From an archaeon (lineage in GTDB: Archaea; Asgardarchaeota; Hermodarchaeia; Hermodarchaeales; Hermodarchaeaceae), in contig JABXGS010000120.1 in assembly GCA_016550425.1 (NCBI GenBank), positions 35,343-99,342 of the forward strand: a DNA stretch of 64,000 bases, given 5' to 3'. The position numbers and the translations under genes were made by a program. Shown here piece by piece: positions 22,992-32,569 of the stretch. How positions within the stretch are numbered: position 1 is the stretch's first letter; every line of letters begins with the position of its first letter. A model generated the notes under the pieces. It had not been told where the DNA came from. It saw nothing but the letters and a program-made list of their open reading frames with translations, and did no database searches.

Positions 22992-25022
22992 GTGAAAGTA
23001 GAAAAACGCGATGGGCGTATTGTCCAATGGGATTCAAGTAAAATCGAGATCGCTATACAGCATGCCTTCGAATCTCATAAAGCCGACAGCCAACCAGCAA
23101 AAGAACTAACCAACGAAGTTGTTAAGATCATCAAATCACGCCAAGAAGATATTATCCATATCGAAGAGATTCAAGATGTCGTTGAAGAAGTGCTTATGGT
23201 CAATGGCTATACGGAGACAGCTAAGCGGTACATCAAATATCGTGAAAAGCGGGCGGTTGCTCGACGCTTACTTCGGTCTGTTGGTGTGGTTGATGACTTA
23301 AAATTAGGGCCAAACGCTGCTACGATAGCAAAACGTTACATGCTCAAAGACGCAGAAGGCAAACCCATCGAAACCCCATCTCAACTCTTTCGTCGCGTTG
23401 CCAAAGCCATTGCAAAAGCGGAGAAACTGTATGATCGAAGCTTTGACTATAAGACCTATGAAGAACTTTTCTACGACATGATTGCCAGCCTAGAATTCAT
23501 GCCTAACAGTCCTACGTTATTCAATGCAGGAACTGAAATCGGACAATTAAGTGCCTGTTTCGTCTTACCTATCCGTGATGACATGGATTCCATCTTTACT
23601 TCACTGTGGCACATGGCACGAGTTCAAAAATCTGGAGGTGGCACTGGCTTTTCATTTTCAAAGCTCCGCCCAAAGGGTACCAAGTTGGAATCCACAGGAG
23701 GAGTTGCAAGTGGGCCAGTCTCCTTTATGCGCATATATGACACAGCTACCGATGTCATAAAACAGGGTGGACGCAGACGCGGGGCCAATATGGCAATTCT
23801 GCGATGCGACCATCCAGATATTATGGAATTCATCTCCGCTAAATCCGATAAGAAATCGTTTAGAAATTTCAACATATCCGTAGCTATTACACGCCAATTC
23901 ATGGATGCTTTGAAAAGCAATGGTGAAATTGACTTGGTGAACCCCAATACCGGTGAAGTCGAACAAACCATTAAAGCTAGCATGATCTTTGATTCAATTA
24001 TCATTAATGCCTGGAACACAGGAGATCCTGGCCTTATCTTCATCGATCGTATCAATGACAAACATCCCCTCAAAGGCATGCAAATTGAATCCACCAATCC
24101 CTGTGGCGAAATGCCATTACTTTCCTATGAATCCTGTGTATTGGGGAGTCTTAATCTAGCTCAGGTTGTTAAAGATGGAGAAGTGAATTGGAAACGATTG
24201 GGTGAAATAATACCGTTAGCTGTTCGGTTTTTAGATAATATCATTGATTTGAATAAGTATCCGGTTGAGGAAATAGAGATCCAAACCAAAGCCACTCGCA
24301 AAATTGGTTTGGGTATTATGGGTTGGGCAGAGATGCTTATTCAACTGGGAATTCCTTACGATTCACAGGCTGCTCTTGAATTAGCTGAAAAGGTAATGGA
24401 GTTCATTCGAAATCGTGCTGAACGAGCGACATCAGAATTAGCAAAAATTCGTGGAAATTTCGAACAAGTTGATCTATTGAAGCAACGACGGAAATGGAAA
24501 CGGAACGCAACGCTCATAACTATAGCTCCCACCGGAAGTATTAGTCTTATTGCAGGAACCAGTAGTGGGATTGAACCCTTATTTGCGATTGTGCACGATC
24601 GGATTCTCGCGGAAGGTGTTCGCCTCACTGAGACGAACAAATATTTTGTAGAGCTTGCTGAAGAACGGGGATACTGGGATGAAGAAGTAGAACAACAGGT
24701 GGCAACAAGCGGGTCAGTGCAAGACATCAAGGGAATTCCTGATGATGTTAAGCGCTTATTCAAAACTGCACACGAAATCGAACCTGAATGGCATGTTCGA
24801 ATGCAAGCTGCATTCCAAAAGCACGCTGACAATGCAGTAAGTAAAACTGTGAATGTGTCAAATGATTCCTCTACAGATGATATTCGGCGAATATTCCTTT
24901 TAGCTGATAAGTTGGCCTTGAAGGGGATTACGGTCTTTCGTGATGGATGCTTAGAAGGGGTGCAGGTATTATATGCTGGATGTCCATCATGTGAAGATGT
25001 TCGGTTTACTGAGTCCCCCTGA
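22992..25022 (+). CDS. nrdJ: Adenosylcobalamin-dependent (class II) ribonucleotide reductase
   Basis: A 676-residue protein: an ATP-cone at residues 1-90 (VEKRDGRIVQWDSSKIEIAI), then the RNR barrel with SACFVLPI (first redox Cys), KSGGGTGFSFS, the thiyl-radical loop ESTNPCGEMPLL, SCVLGSLNL (second redox Cys) and ATLITIAPTGSIS. A C-terminal GCPSCE gives the CxxC pair that re-reduces the active site. No intein is present. It reduces nucleoside di/triphosphates without oxygen, using B12. The GTG start at 22992 is fixed by GGAGGTG upstream. It is monocistronic. Confidence 0.93.
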   Translation: MKVEKRDGRIVQWDSSKIEIAIQHAFESHKADSQPAKELTNEVVKIIKSRQEDIIHIEEIQDVVEEVLMVNGYTETAKRYIKYREKRAVARRLLRSVGVVDDLKLGPNAATIAKRYMLKDAEGKPIETPSQLFRRVAKAIAKAEKLYDRSFDYKTYEELFYDMIASLEFMPNSPTLFNAGTEIGQLSACFVLPIRDDMDSIFTSLWHMARVQKSGGGTGFSFSKLRPKGTKLESTGGVASGPVSFMRIYDTATDVIKQGGRRRGANMAILRCDHPDIMEFISAKSDKKSFRNFNISVAITRQFMDALKSNGEIDLVNPNTGEVEQTIKASMIFDSIIINAWNTGDPGLIFIDRINDKHPLKGMQIESTNPCGEMPLLSYESCVLGSLNLAQVVKDGEVNWKRLGEIIPLAVRFLDNIIDLNKYPVEEIEIQTKATRKIGLGIMGWAEMLIQLGIPYDSQAALELAEKVMEFIRNRAERATSELAKIRGNFEQVDLLKQRRKWKRNATLITIAPTGSISLIAGTSSGIEPLFAIVHDRILAEGVRLTETNKYFVELAEERGYWDEEVEQQVATSGSVQDIKGIPDDVKRLFKTAHEIEPEWHVRMQAAFQKHADNAVSKTVNVSNDSSTDDIRRIFLLADKLALKGITVFRDGCLEGVQVLYAGCPSCEDVRFTESP

Positions 25023-25066
25023 TTGAATAGAGCTTGAATTGCCACGTAGTTAACGTATTGTGAAGG

Positions 25067-27262
25067 TTAGTCAGGTCGTCTCCGTCGTGTTATGATTCCG
25101 ATAGCCGCTGCGAGAGTTATGCCAATAGCGATGGCAAGGGCGGGGAATCCAGGGATTGGTGGTGGCGGCGTTGTTGTACTAGGAATTTCAACATTTATGG
25201 TTTCTTGGTTACTCCATGGACTAGGATTATCCTCGTTATCCAGAGCACGAACTCGGAAATAATACGTTCCATCGGTGAGTCCCGTTATTGCTTGGTTCGT
25301 CGAGGTGGTATTCCATTCCTGGAGTACGGTGGAAAAGTCATTGATGGTGGACATCTGTAATTGATAGTGTGAAATCGTGCCATCCACATCTGTGCTTGTA
25401 CTCCAAGAAATGCTGAAATTGCCTGTTGTACTTGACGCACCAGGATCTGATAGGATCGGCGCAGAGGGCGGATTGGCTTGAACTATGAGTTCAACAGGGA
25501 AGGTTGTCTTCCAGTTGTCCAGAAGGTCATAGGACTTAATGTAATATGTAATGTTGCTTCCGAGGCCAAATTGGTTTGAAGGGATTTGTGCAGAATAGAT
25601 TGTTCCAGCAACAGTCATGCCAAGTGATTGTTCTGACCCGGAATCGATTTGATAGTAAACCGTTGCATTGTTGACACCAGCTGGATCGGTAATGTTCGCT
25701 GAAATGCTAAGTGCTTCTCCCGTCTTTGGAGGATCCGGGGTACGTGTTACATCAGAAATAGTGGGGCCATAAATATCCAATTCAGTAAGTGAGGTGTTCA
25801 GTAACCATTCGCAGACATTTTCAATAAAAATCTCATTATCTGGAACAGGATAATCAAAATCGCTAAAGAAAGTAGTTCCCGAAATCATAATGCGGGAATC
25901 CCCAATCTCCTCCACAGCCATTAGGGGGATTCGGTCTCCACCACTTCCATCATCAGTATCGTCGTAGATAATAGTAACTGGTGGTAAGTAATCGTCTACT
26001 TGGTAGAAGTTTGGATTTCCAAAAGTGATGTTGGTTACGGCGCTAGGATCAGTGTAGTATAAGCTGGAAGTGGAGTACATTCGAATCGTACTGACGTTTT
26101 TCGTCATGTTATAGGTCTGAGTGGCTGGGAGAATCTGGGTAATGTCACAATACCAGAGTTGGTAGCCGTCTGGGTTGTAAATTTGGTCATCGTTGAACCG
26201 GAGGTGTGTTGTGCAATTTGCCATTAAGTAGTTCAAGGTTGCTCGTTTGAATCCGTATTGGTTTTGGAAGTCTGAATAGCCTGTAACGAGTAGGTTTGTT
26301 CGCGTTCCATTCACGAACCAATCAGCGATTGCATTCGTCTCTGCTAAAGTGAAATCAATATAGGGTGCTGTTATTACCAGCAAATCAACACCAAGTAAAT
26401 CCGTAGCGGTTATTCCATCCTCATCAACTAAAACTGTGAGACCCCATTTTTCTAAGCTGCTTTTGAAATTCGTTAATTGAGAATCAACATAATAGTTGTC
26501 GTGTCCCCCGTCGATAAGTATTGTGTAGCTGACGGCTCCTGAAGGAATGTTTGGTGCTTCTAAACCTTGAATTGCTGAATACCATAGATCACGGATGCCG
26601 GTGATAGCCTGTTCAAGTTGGAGTTCAATGATATCATGAAATGTTCCATTAGAGGTTAACGGACTGGGTGACGGCATATTCTCATCTGGGTAAAGGGCAT
26701 GACAATCATCATAATACTCATGCGAAAGGACTGCTGCATCTACAACAGCTTGTCGTGGATCTGTAATAATTTGTGGGACTGGAATTGACACACTGAATAG
26801 ATCCAAATTATTATTGATGTCGGTTTCAAGGACTCCATGACCTGGCCAGTTCACATCTGTATGAACGGGGATGTGTGGGTCCGCAAAATAATGGCTCATG
26901 ACGCCTCCTGCAAACATTCCTTCTTGCCAATTTCCCATTGAAAAGTTATTGACCATGTACCCAAACCAGCGTTCGGTCGCAATATGTGCTGTATATTCAT
27001 CTGTTACAGGATAGTACAAATGGTTGTCCCAATCTTGCCATACCACATCAGGAGTAATTGCTCCGGATTTGAGCTCACTGGCAAAGAATTCGAATGCGTC
27101 TTTCCAATCGCCACTGGGTAGATTGTCAATGGCAATGTCTGTGATCCACATATGGGTGGCTAGTCCCCAGGCACGAGACGTGGGAATATTAGGCGTGATT
27201 AGAATTAATCCAAAGCCCATGATGGCGACTAATAGGATTAGTTTTGAAGTTCGTTTCTTCAT
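25067..27262 (-). CDS. Surface protein: zinc-dependent phospholipase C-like domain, FN3 module, PGF-like sorting tail
   Basis: About 731 residues from ATG 27262. A signal peptide ends just before AWGLATHMWITD; an N-terminal Trp after cleavage, followed by His, is the hallmark of zinc-dependent phospholipase C/S1-P1 type enzymes. Further metal ligands are likely in PDVVWQDWDNHLYY and MSHYFADPHIPVHTDVNW. The middle region (about 260-490) resembles a glutamine-amidotransferase-like alpha/beta fold (VDLLVITAPYIDFTLAE). A cadherin/Ig-like segment and an FN3 domain follow. The end is TTTPPPPIPGFPALAIAIG, a helix and RRRRPD. It should be cell-surface anchored; lipid or other phosphoester substrate is uncertain. 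Confidence 0.8.
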   Translation of the reverse strand: MKKRTSKLILLVAIMGFGLILITPNIPTSRAWGLATHMWITDIAIDNLPSGDWKDAFEFFASELKSGAITPDVVWQDWDNHLYYPVTDEYTAHIATERWFGYMVNNFSMGNWQEGMFAGGVMSHYFADPHIPVHTDVNWPGHGVLETDINNNLDLFSVSIPVPQIITDPRQAVVDAAVLSHEYYDDCHALYPDENMPSPSPLTSNGTFHDIIELQLEQAITGIRDLWYSAIQGLEAPNIPSGAVSYTILIDGGHDNYYVDSQLTNFKSSLEKWGLTVLVDEDGITATDLLGVDLLVITAPYIDFTLAETNAIADWFVNGTRTNLLVTGYSDFQNQYGFKRATLNYLMANCTTHLRFNDDQIYNPDGYQLWYCDITQILPATQTYNMTKNVSTIRMYSTSSLYYTDPSAVTNITFGNPNFYQVDDYLPPVTIIYDDTDDGSGGDRIPLMAVEEIGDSRIMISGTTFFSDFDYPVPDNEIFIENVCEWLLNTSLTELDIYGPTISDVTRTPDPPKTGEALSISANITDPAGVNNATVYYQIDSGSEQSLGMTVAGTIYSAQIPSNQFGLGSNITYYIKSYDLLDNWKTTFPVELIVQANPPSAPILSDPGASSTTGNFSISWSTSTDVDGTISHYQLQMSTINDFSTVLQEWNTTSTNQAITGLTDGTYYFRVRALDNEDNPSPWSNQETINVEIPSTTTPPPPIPGFPALAIAIGITLAAAIGIITRRRRPD

Positions 27263-27420
27263 GACATTCAGCTTCCTTGGATGCAACCGGCTTTCTTCGA
27301 GGTGTTCTTGCATAAATATCCTCTGTCTCACCTAAATAATTTTGAATTACATTATTTTTAATAAAAAACGAAAGGTCTAAAGGAAACTTAGGCAGCAGAA
27401 TGACCTATTAGGGTGATTGC

Positions 27421-28554
27421 ATGGAAACTCGATGGGCTGATTTTGGATACATAGGCAGCATACTTCTCTTCCTCTACGGCCTTCTCTTCTTCATAGCGTA
27501 TAATCTCTCCCCAGTTCTCTTAGGGACTCTGGGTGGTACTATTGTATCCGTCTTACTTGGGTTACTCGCGTTTTTTGGAGGCATCCTATTCAGTTGTGCG
27601 TTTTTTGCCTTCGGAACTGAATTGAAGGTATCAGGGGCGTGGCTCCCTTTTCTCACTGGAATAATTATTTGGGCTGTTCAAGGCGTTGCGCAGATTCTGG
27701 TGGGTTTCAATCATCCAGTTGGCATCACATTATATGGATGGACCGTTATTCTTCTTGTCCTACTTTTTTTTATCTGGGGTGCGTTTCTATTTACCATGCG
27801 AAAACTGTTGGGACGGAAAAGCCGGTTAGGCTTATTTGCATCAATTCTTTTTTTAATTAATGGCTTGGGGTGGTTGAGCGTTTTAGGGTTTGGTATCCTT
27901 GCGTGCACGATGGTGCTAATGGCAACCATATTAGCCCCAGAAAAACAACTATTTTCCCTCTTCAGTCTGCGTGACTTATTCTCTCAGACCCGTAAATCCA
28001 CTCTAGCTCATCTGGGAGGGCTTATATTGGCCCTTTACTCAATCATCGCTCTTAAATGGGAGATTAATGGGTTCTTCCCTCTCCCAGTCTTACCCGCAGC
28101 GATTCTGAATTTCATTAGTGTGCTTGCGATCTGGATAGCCGTGCCAGCGCTTATCCTCTTGTTTCTTAACATTGAAGAACAGTATAATAATCCCTTCTCC
28201 TACTATGCTATTGTTGTCGGTGCACCTGCTTTACTCTTGCTCAGTGTCACCGATTTTACATGGCTGATGAGCAATATCAATGTCTTTGTTGATCCTGTGT
28301 GGGGACTTGAACAATACAATACGTTACCTTTAATCTGGAGTTGGAGCAATATCCTCCTCTTCCTTTGGTGCTTACTCGCCGCGATTGCATTTCTGCAATT
28401 ATACCGGCTACCACAAAATAAAGGTGACTTCGGTTTTCTCCTTATACACTTGGGGTTTTTGGTGACTGCAATCCTCTGGGTTTTTGGAATCGGTTACCTC
28501 GCGCTAATTGTGGTGGGGGTGCTCTTGTACCGAAAGAAATTCGTTAAGCGTTAA
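27421..28554 (+). CDS. Polytopic membrane protein, about ten helices, unknown function
   Basis: The 377-residue protein consists almost wholly of hydrophobic helices with short loops and a basic C-terminus (LYRKKFVKR). Two roughly similar halves may be present. No transporter motif is recognised. It is divergent from the phospholipase-C-like gene and convergent with the next surface protein; a short inverted repeat AATAGT/ACTATT lies after its end near 28596-28615. Confidence 0.65.
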   Translation: METRWADFGYIGSILLFLYGLLFFIAYNLSPVLLGTLGGTIVSVLLGLLAFFGGILFSCAFFAFGTELKVSGAWLPFLTGIIIWAVQGVAQILVGFNHPVGITLYGWTVILLVLLFFIWGAFLFTMRKLLGRKSRLGLFASILFLINGLGWLSVLGFGILACTMVLMATILAPEKQLFSLFSLRDLFSQTRKSTLAHLGGLILALYSIIALKWEINGFFPLPVLPAAILNFISVLAIWIAVPALILLFLNIEEQYNNPFSYYAIVVGAPALLLLSVTDFTWLMSNINVFVDPVWGLEQYNTLPLIWSWSNILLFLWCLLAAIAFLQLYRLPQNKGDFGFLLIHLGFLVTAILWVFGIGYLALIVVGVLLYRKKFVKR

Positions 28555-28687
28555 GTAGTTCGTATAGCGATAACTTCGTATATTCTAATCAAAAATAGTT
28601 TGTATCGACTATTAGTGAAATAAAATGGTAAATGGCTAAAAATCAATTTAGGTGTATGAGAAAAAAAAGGAAGGGTGGGAAGCGGAA

Positions 28688-30028
28688 TTACCGCTTCCGA
28701 CGACGATAGTAGAAGCCCACGCCAAGTGCCATTGCTGCACCAATCGCGATTGCTGCGATTGGGAAGCCCGGAATAGGAGGCGCAGGTGCGCTAATCCGGA
28801 TGGTCTCTGTGGCACTCCATGCGCTGTCTTGGCTCAAATCATCAGTGGCTCGAACCCGAATGTAGTAATCGCCTGCTGCGTCAAAGGTTGCTGTGTACAC
28901 ATTGGTGGTTTCAGTGGAGGAGTCAATGACATCAGTAAAAGCGTCGTCTGTAGCAATTTCAATGTCATATGAAACCACAGGGAATCCCTTTTGATCCGTA
29001 GTGGCAGTCCAGTTAAGTTCTACGTCACCAACGGGGAAGGGTACAGCGACATCGTAGTCAAAGACAGTTGGAGCATCAGGATCAGGGCGAGTAGAGACTT
29101 GCATACCCCAATCAATGGCTTGCACAACAAAGGCTTCGCCATCAAGTGGAACGCTGTAGTACACATCAGTATACATGGGTTGATAGTCACCGTAGGGTGA
29201 TGCACCGCTGAGAATGATTTTGTTGTCGCCTGCGGGTCCTGCCCATTGCTCTGCTGCCATCATAACCCAACTCCCGGTATAGCCCTCTTTGTGGACTACG
29301 GAAGTTACGAGTGGATTGGCTTCGATGATAAGACCAGCCAAGCTGGTTCTAATGATTGGATAGACACCAGGAACTGTAACATTTTCTAAAGCGACAGGAG
29401 TATCAGATGGATCGAGTGCATAAACACAAGAGGGTCCGTGGAATAGGATAGGATCGGTAATTCCTGTGTTGATGACATCAGCAACAGTGTTGCTTACCGT
29501 TTCGTTCGCCGCGACCCGATAAGCTGACGCACAATTCGATTGTGGGTCTTCAATTGAGTTCATTTCAAGGCGTAATCGGCTACCGATATTTTGTAGAATT
29601 GCTGTTATATTCTGGTTATGCCAGACATCACCAGCATAGTCTGAATCCCCTGAGAGCCAAAGGAATTTACTGCCAGTATCGAACCAAGTTTTAATGGCGG
29701 TTCGCACAGCAGGAGCGTTGGTCGCATTAAAGCCTTCGATACCTTCAGAACCATATGGGCTTGCCATGACTAGACCATCAACAGTAGCTAATATGCTTGA
29801 ATTGACTGTTGTTGCATTCATTACTGTATATCCTAGAGCCACAAGGTCTTCAGTTAGATTGGACAGAAGAGTCGTGCCCATGCCATACCCCGTTATGAAT
29901 AGAATTGTCCCTGTGCCCGCAGGGGTGGGAACATCAGCAGCGACGAATTGTGGAGGTGCAGCAAAGAATGACGTTGTGCCAAGGAAGAACATTGTCAAGA
30001 ATAGTAGGCCTAAAATTTTTCGATTCAA
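28688..30028 (-). CDS. Surface protein with amidotransferase-like fold, FN3 module and PGF-like tail
   Basis: The 446-residue protein has a signal peptide (ILGLLFLTMFFLGTTSFFAA), then an alpha/beta domain (GTILFITGYGMGTTLLSNLT, VDGLVMASPYGSEGIEG, SKFLWLSGDSDYAGD) resembling the type-1 glutamine-amidotransferase-like folds that act as binding modules in archaeal surface proteins. One FN3 domain follows (VVSYDIEIATDDAFTD to DYYIRVRATDD). The C-terminus is PAPPIPGFPIAAIAIG, a helix and YYRRRKR. No catalytic triad was identified, so it is probably structural or binding. Confidence 0.72.
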   Translation of the reverse strand: MNRKILGLLFLTMFFLGTTSFFAAPPQFVAADVPTPAGTGTILFITGYGMGTTLLSNLTEDLVALGYTVMNATTVNSSILATVDGLVMASPYGSEGIEGFNATNAPAVRTAIKTWFDTGSKFLWLSGDSDYAGDVWHNQNITAILQNIGSRLRLEMNSIEDPQSNCASAYRVAANETVSNTVADVINTGITDPILFHGPSCVYALDPSDTPVALENVTVPGVYPIIRTSLAGLIIEANPLVTSVVHKEGYTGSWVMMAAEQWAGPAGDNKIILSGASPYGDYQPMYTDVYYSVPLDGEAFVVQAIDWGMQVSTRPDPDAPTVFDYDVAVPFPVGDVELNWTATTDQKGFPVVSYDIEIATDDAFTDVIDSSTETTNVYTATFDAAGDYYIRVRATDDLSQDSAWSATETIRISAPAPPIPGFPIAAIAIGAAMALGVGFYYRRRKR

Positions 30029-30225
30029 GATTTATTTTCACCTGCAGGATTTTTAAATCCCTTAAAGGTTGAGTGAGATTGAATATAACTCTTATTTTAG
30101 GTTTTGGGATTTTTTCCCTTTTAAAACGTCTATTCGTAAACTATTGTTTTTCCGCTTTAGTTCTCATGCTGAAATATAGTAATATTCTTAAACTAATGAT
30201 TTAAGGAGTGAGCTGAGGCAATCTC

Positions 30226-32379
30226 ATGAATCGAGCTCGAATATCTCAGACTTTAATTGTTGGCTTCTTGTTGTTTATGTGCGTTTCATTTCTTGGTGTG
30301 AGCTTACCAGTTTTAACTGAAAATGAAACTATTCCTCAGACGGCTACGATGCCCGTTTCATTACCCGCTCCAATAAATGGAAAAATCATCTACCCCCGAC
30401 AACATATACCTGCAATTATCCTAAATGGCTCACAGGTAGAACTTCAAATTAGAGCTCCAAGTAACATCACAACATGGGATGTCTCGCTTTATCGCGAATA
30501 CCGTAATTACCCGCTATCTAATGGTCCTGCTGTATACAATGTCTCCACTAGTGTCTGGCGGCTTAATATCACCATTCCTCCTACTTGTATTAGCGATCTC
30601 TATGATTTGAATGTCACAATTTCTGATGGGCTAAATTGGCAAATTCTAATTGAATGGAATGCCATTCATGTACGCTATGAGTTTCCCACCGACCCCCTCA
30701 TCTATCATATTTCTGATTTGCATGTTGGGCAAGGATTAGCAGATCAAATACGTTCAATCCGGGCTAGCCTATATGAGGCTGCTATGGCTGGTGCTGACCT
30801 AATCATTGCAACTGGTGATCTGACCGATATGGGAACTAATGCTTATATTATGGACTTTAAGGAGTTGATGCGCAACTCTCGAGTGCCTTTTGTAGTATGT
30901 CCTGGGAATCATGACCGTCTTGGAGATACCTATGCAGTTTACATAAGCCAATTTGGCACTGACTATTATACGTTTAATCTGGGTCCGGATATCTTTATTG
31001 TGATGGCGAATTCGCATCATAGTCCATATGAATTTAATGATACGCAACTTGGATGGATTGAAAGGGATTTTGCTGCCAGTAATGCGAAACTCAAAATTAT
31101 GGGTGCACATGCCCCACTTATGAACCCAGAAACTTTTGCTTATTTTCTAACCCAATGGGATCGCGAAGAGCTCCAGCGAATCTTTGACACCTATAATGTG
31201 AGTGTCTATCTTAATGGTCATCTTCACGGGGATTTAGTCAATGTCATAAACAACACCTACTGGATACAGACATCTCCTGCTGGGGGTTCAATTCGTATGT
31301 ATGATCCCGTATGGTGTCATGGGCAACGTGCGTTACGTCCTTTGAAGTTCATAAATTATGAACTGACATCTTGGAGTTGGCAGAATCTGAATCTTTCTCA
31401 ACCCATCGACGCTCTCTATATTAAGCGGGCACCAGTAGAATATGTGGATGCTGATATTGGAGCTTACTTTTCTGTGAATAACACTCTGGGCTATTCGGTG
31501 ACAGGCCAAATCGTCGATATTTTGGTTGAACCACTTCCTGGACCTGAAGTTTATCGAAGCAGTGGTGCTACAGTCCTTGAGACAGTGAATGGCACTGATG
31601 CCTGGTTAATTCGTTTTTCCCTCGATGTAGCTGATGGAGAGTTGGTTGTCATTCGGGTGTTTACTAGTAATGCTCAAGCCCCTTCCATTTCAAATGTTGA
31701 CTATCCTGCAACTGCAATGATACAAAATCTTGTATTCATATACGCTGATGTGACGAGCCCGTTTAGTGGCATATTTTTTGTCTCGATTAACATCTCCCTT
31801 GCGGGGGGTCCTTTCCTTTCTTATTCCATGTCTATGGCTGGAGTTGACCGTTATCGATATTACGTCTATCTTTTGTTGCCAGGTGAATACCAGTTCGCCA
31901 TTACAGCTGCTGATTATGCAGGCTATGAGGTAACTTCGTCCGTTTACTCATTCACTGTAAGTCAACAAGTGCCTTCTGCTCCTGAGCTCAGAGAATTGAA
32001 TGATGTCTCTGAGACGGGGAACTTCACCCTGATATGGACCTCCAGTTCTGATCCAGATGGTTCGATTGACCATTATACTCTTCAAATGTCGAATACCAGT
32101 GATTTCACAGCGATTTTAAATCAACAGAATACAACGGAGTTAAATTATGCTATCTCTGGATTAACTAATGGCGTTTACTACTTCCGTGTGTGTGGAGTAG
32201 ATAACTTAGGTGCTCAGAGCGCTTGGAGCAATGTTGAAAGTATTTCAGTTGAACTTCCTGGTGGTACAACGACAACACCGCCACCACCAATCCCTGGATT
32301 TCCTGCCCTTGCCATCGCTATTGGCATTATTCTCGCGACTGCTATTGGAATCATAACGCGACGGAGACGACCTGATTAA
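30226..32379 (+). CDS. Surface-anchored calcineurin-like metallophosphoesterase
   Basis: The 717-residue protein has a signal peptide, an N-terminal Ig-like domain and a metallophosphoesterase domain with the full motif set: HISDLHVGQG, IIATGDLTDMG, VCPGNHDRLGD, MGAHAPL and LNGHLHGD. Later come a possible beta domain, an FN3 domain and the tail PPPPIPGFPALAIAIG, helix and RRRRPD, nearly identical to that of the gene at 25067. The active site is intact for two metal ions, so extracellular phosphoester hydrolysis is likely; substrate unknown. It is divergent from the 28688 gene. Confidence 0.85.
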   Translation: MNRARISQTLIVGFLLFMCVSFLGVSLPVLTENETIPQTATMPVSLPAPINGKIIYPRQHIPAIILNGSQVELQIRAPSNITTWDVSLYREYRNYPLSNGPAVYNVSTSVWRLNITIPPTCISDLYDLNVTISDGLNWQILIEWNAIHVRYEFPTDPLIYHISDLHVGQGLADQIRSIRASLYEAAMAGADLIIATGDLTDMGTNAYIMDFKELMRNSRVPFVVCPGNHDRLGDTYAVYISQFGTDYYTFNLGPDIFIVMANSHHSPYEFNDTQLGWIERDFAASNAKLKIMGAHAPLMNPETFAYFLTQWDREELQRIFDTYNVSVYLNGHLHGDLVNVINNTYWIQTSPAGGSIRMYDPVWCHGQRALRPLKFINYELTSWSWQNLNLSQPIDALYIKRAPVEYVDADIGAYFSVNNTLGYSVTGQIVDILVEPLPGPEVYRSSGATVLETVNGTDAWLIRFSLDVADGELVVIRVFTSNAQAPSISNVDYPATAMIQNLVFIYADVTSPFSGIFFVSINISLAGGPFLSYSMSMAGVDRYRYYVYLLLPGEYQFAITAADYAGYEVTSSVYSFTVSQQVPSAPELRELNDVSETGNFTLIWTSSSDPDGSIDHYTLQMSNTSDFTAILNQQNTTELNYAISGLTNGVYYFRVCGVDNLGAQSAWSNVESISVELPGGTTTTPPPPIPGFPALAIAIGIILATAIGIITRRRRPD

Positions 32380-32513
32380 CCTTTAAAATTTATTAACTAC
32401 GTTGCAATTCAATTCGTTAGTATAATATAAATTCAAATGCTACTCTATGTATTAATATTATAGTAAACTAACGGAAAAGGTAAAAGGGGGGACTCGGATA
32501 TTGCTGCTAGAAC

Positions 32514-32547
32514 CCTAATGTAATAGTGTTCGCACTATTGCATTGGG
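32514..32547 (+). promoter_or_regulatory. 15-bp RNA hairpin with UUCG loop in the ABC-importer leader
   Basis: Bases 32514-32528 and 32533-32547 pair over 15 positions (13 Watson-Crick and two G-U in RNA) around a TTCG loop, giving a very stable UUCG-capped stem. It ends 22 bases before ATG 32570. There is no T-tract after it, so it is not a simple terminator. A role in mRNA stability, translation control or protein binding is inferred. Confidence 0.65.
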
Positions 32548-32569
32548 AATAATAGAGTGTGTTTTGCTT

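Noticed and set aside
24356..25045. Long antisense reading frame of about 229 codons over the nrdJ gene
   Set aside because: It is Ser/Arg/Cys rich with no family pattern and lies wholly opposite a clear ribonucleotide reductase; a frame shadow.
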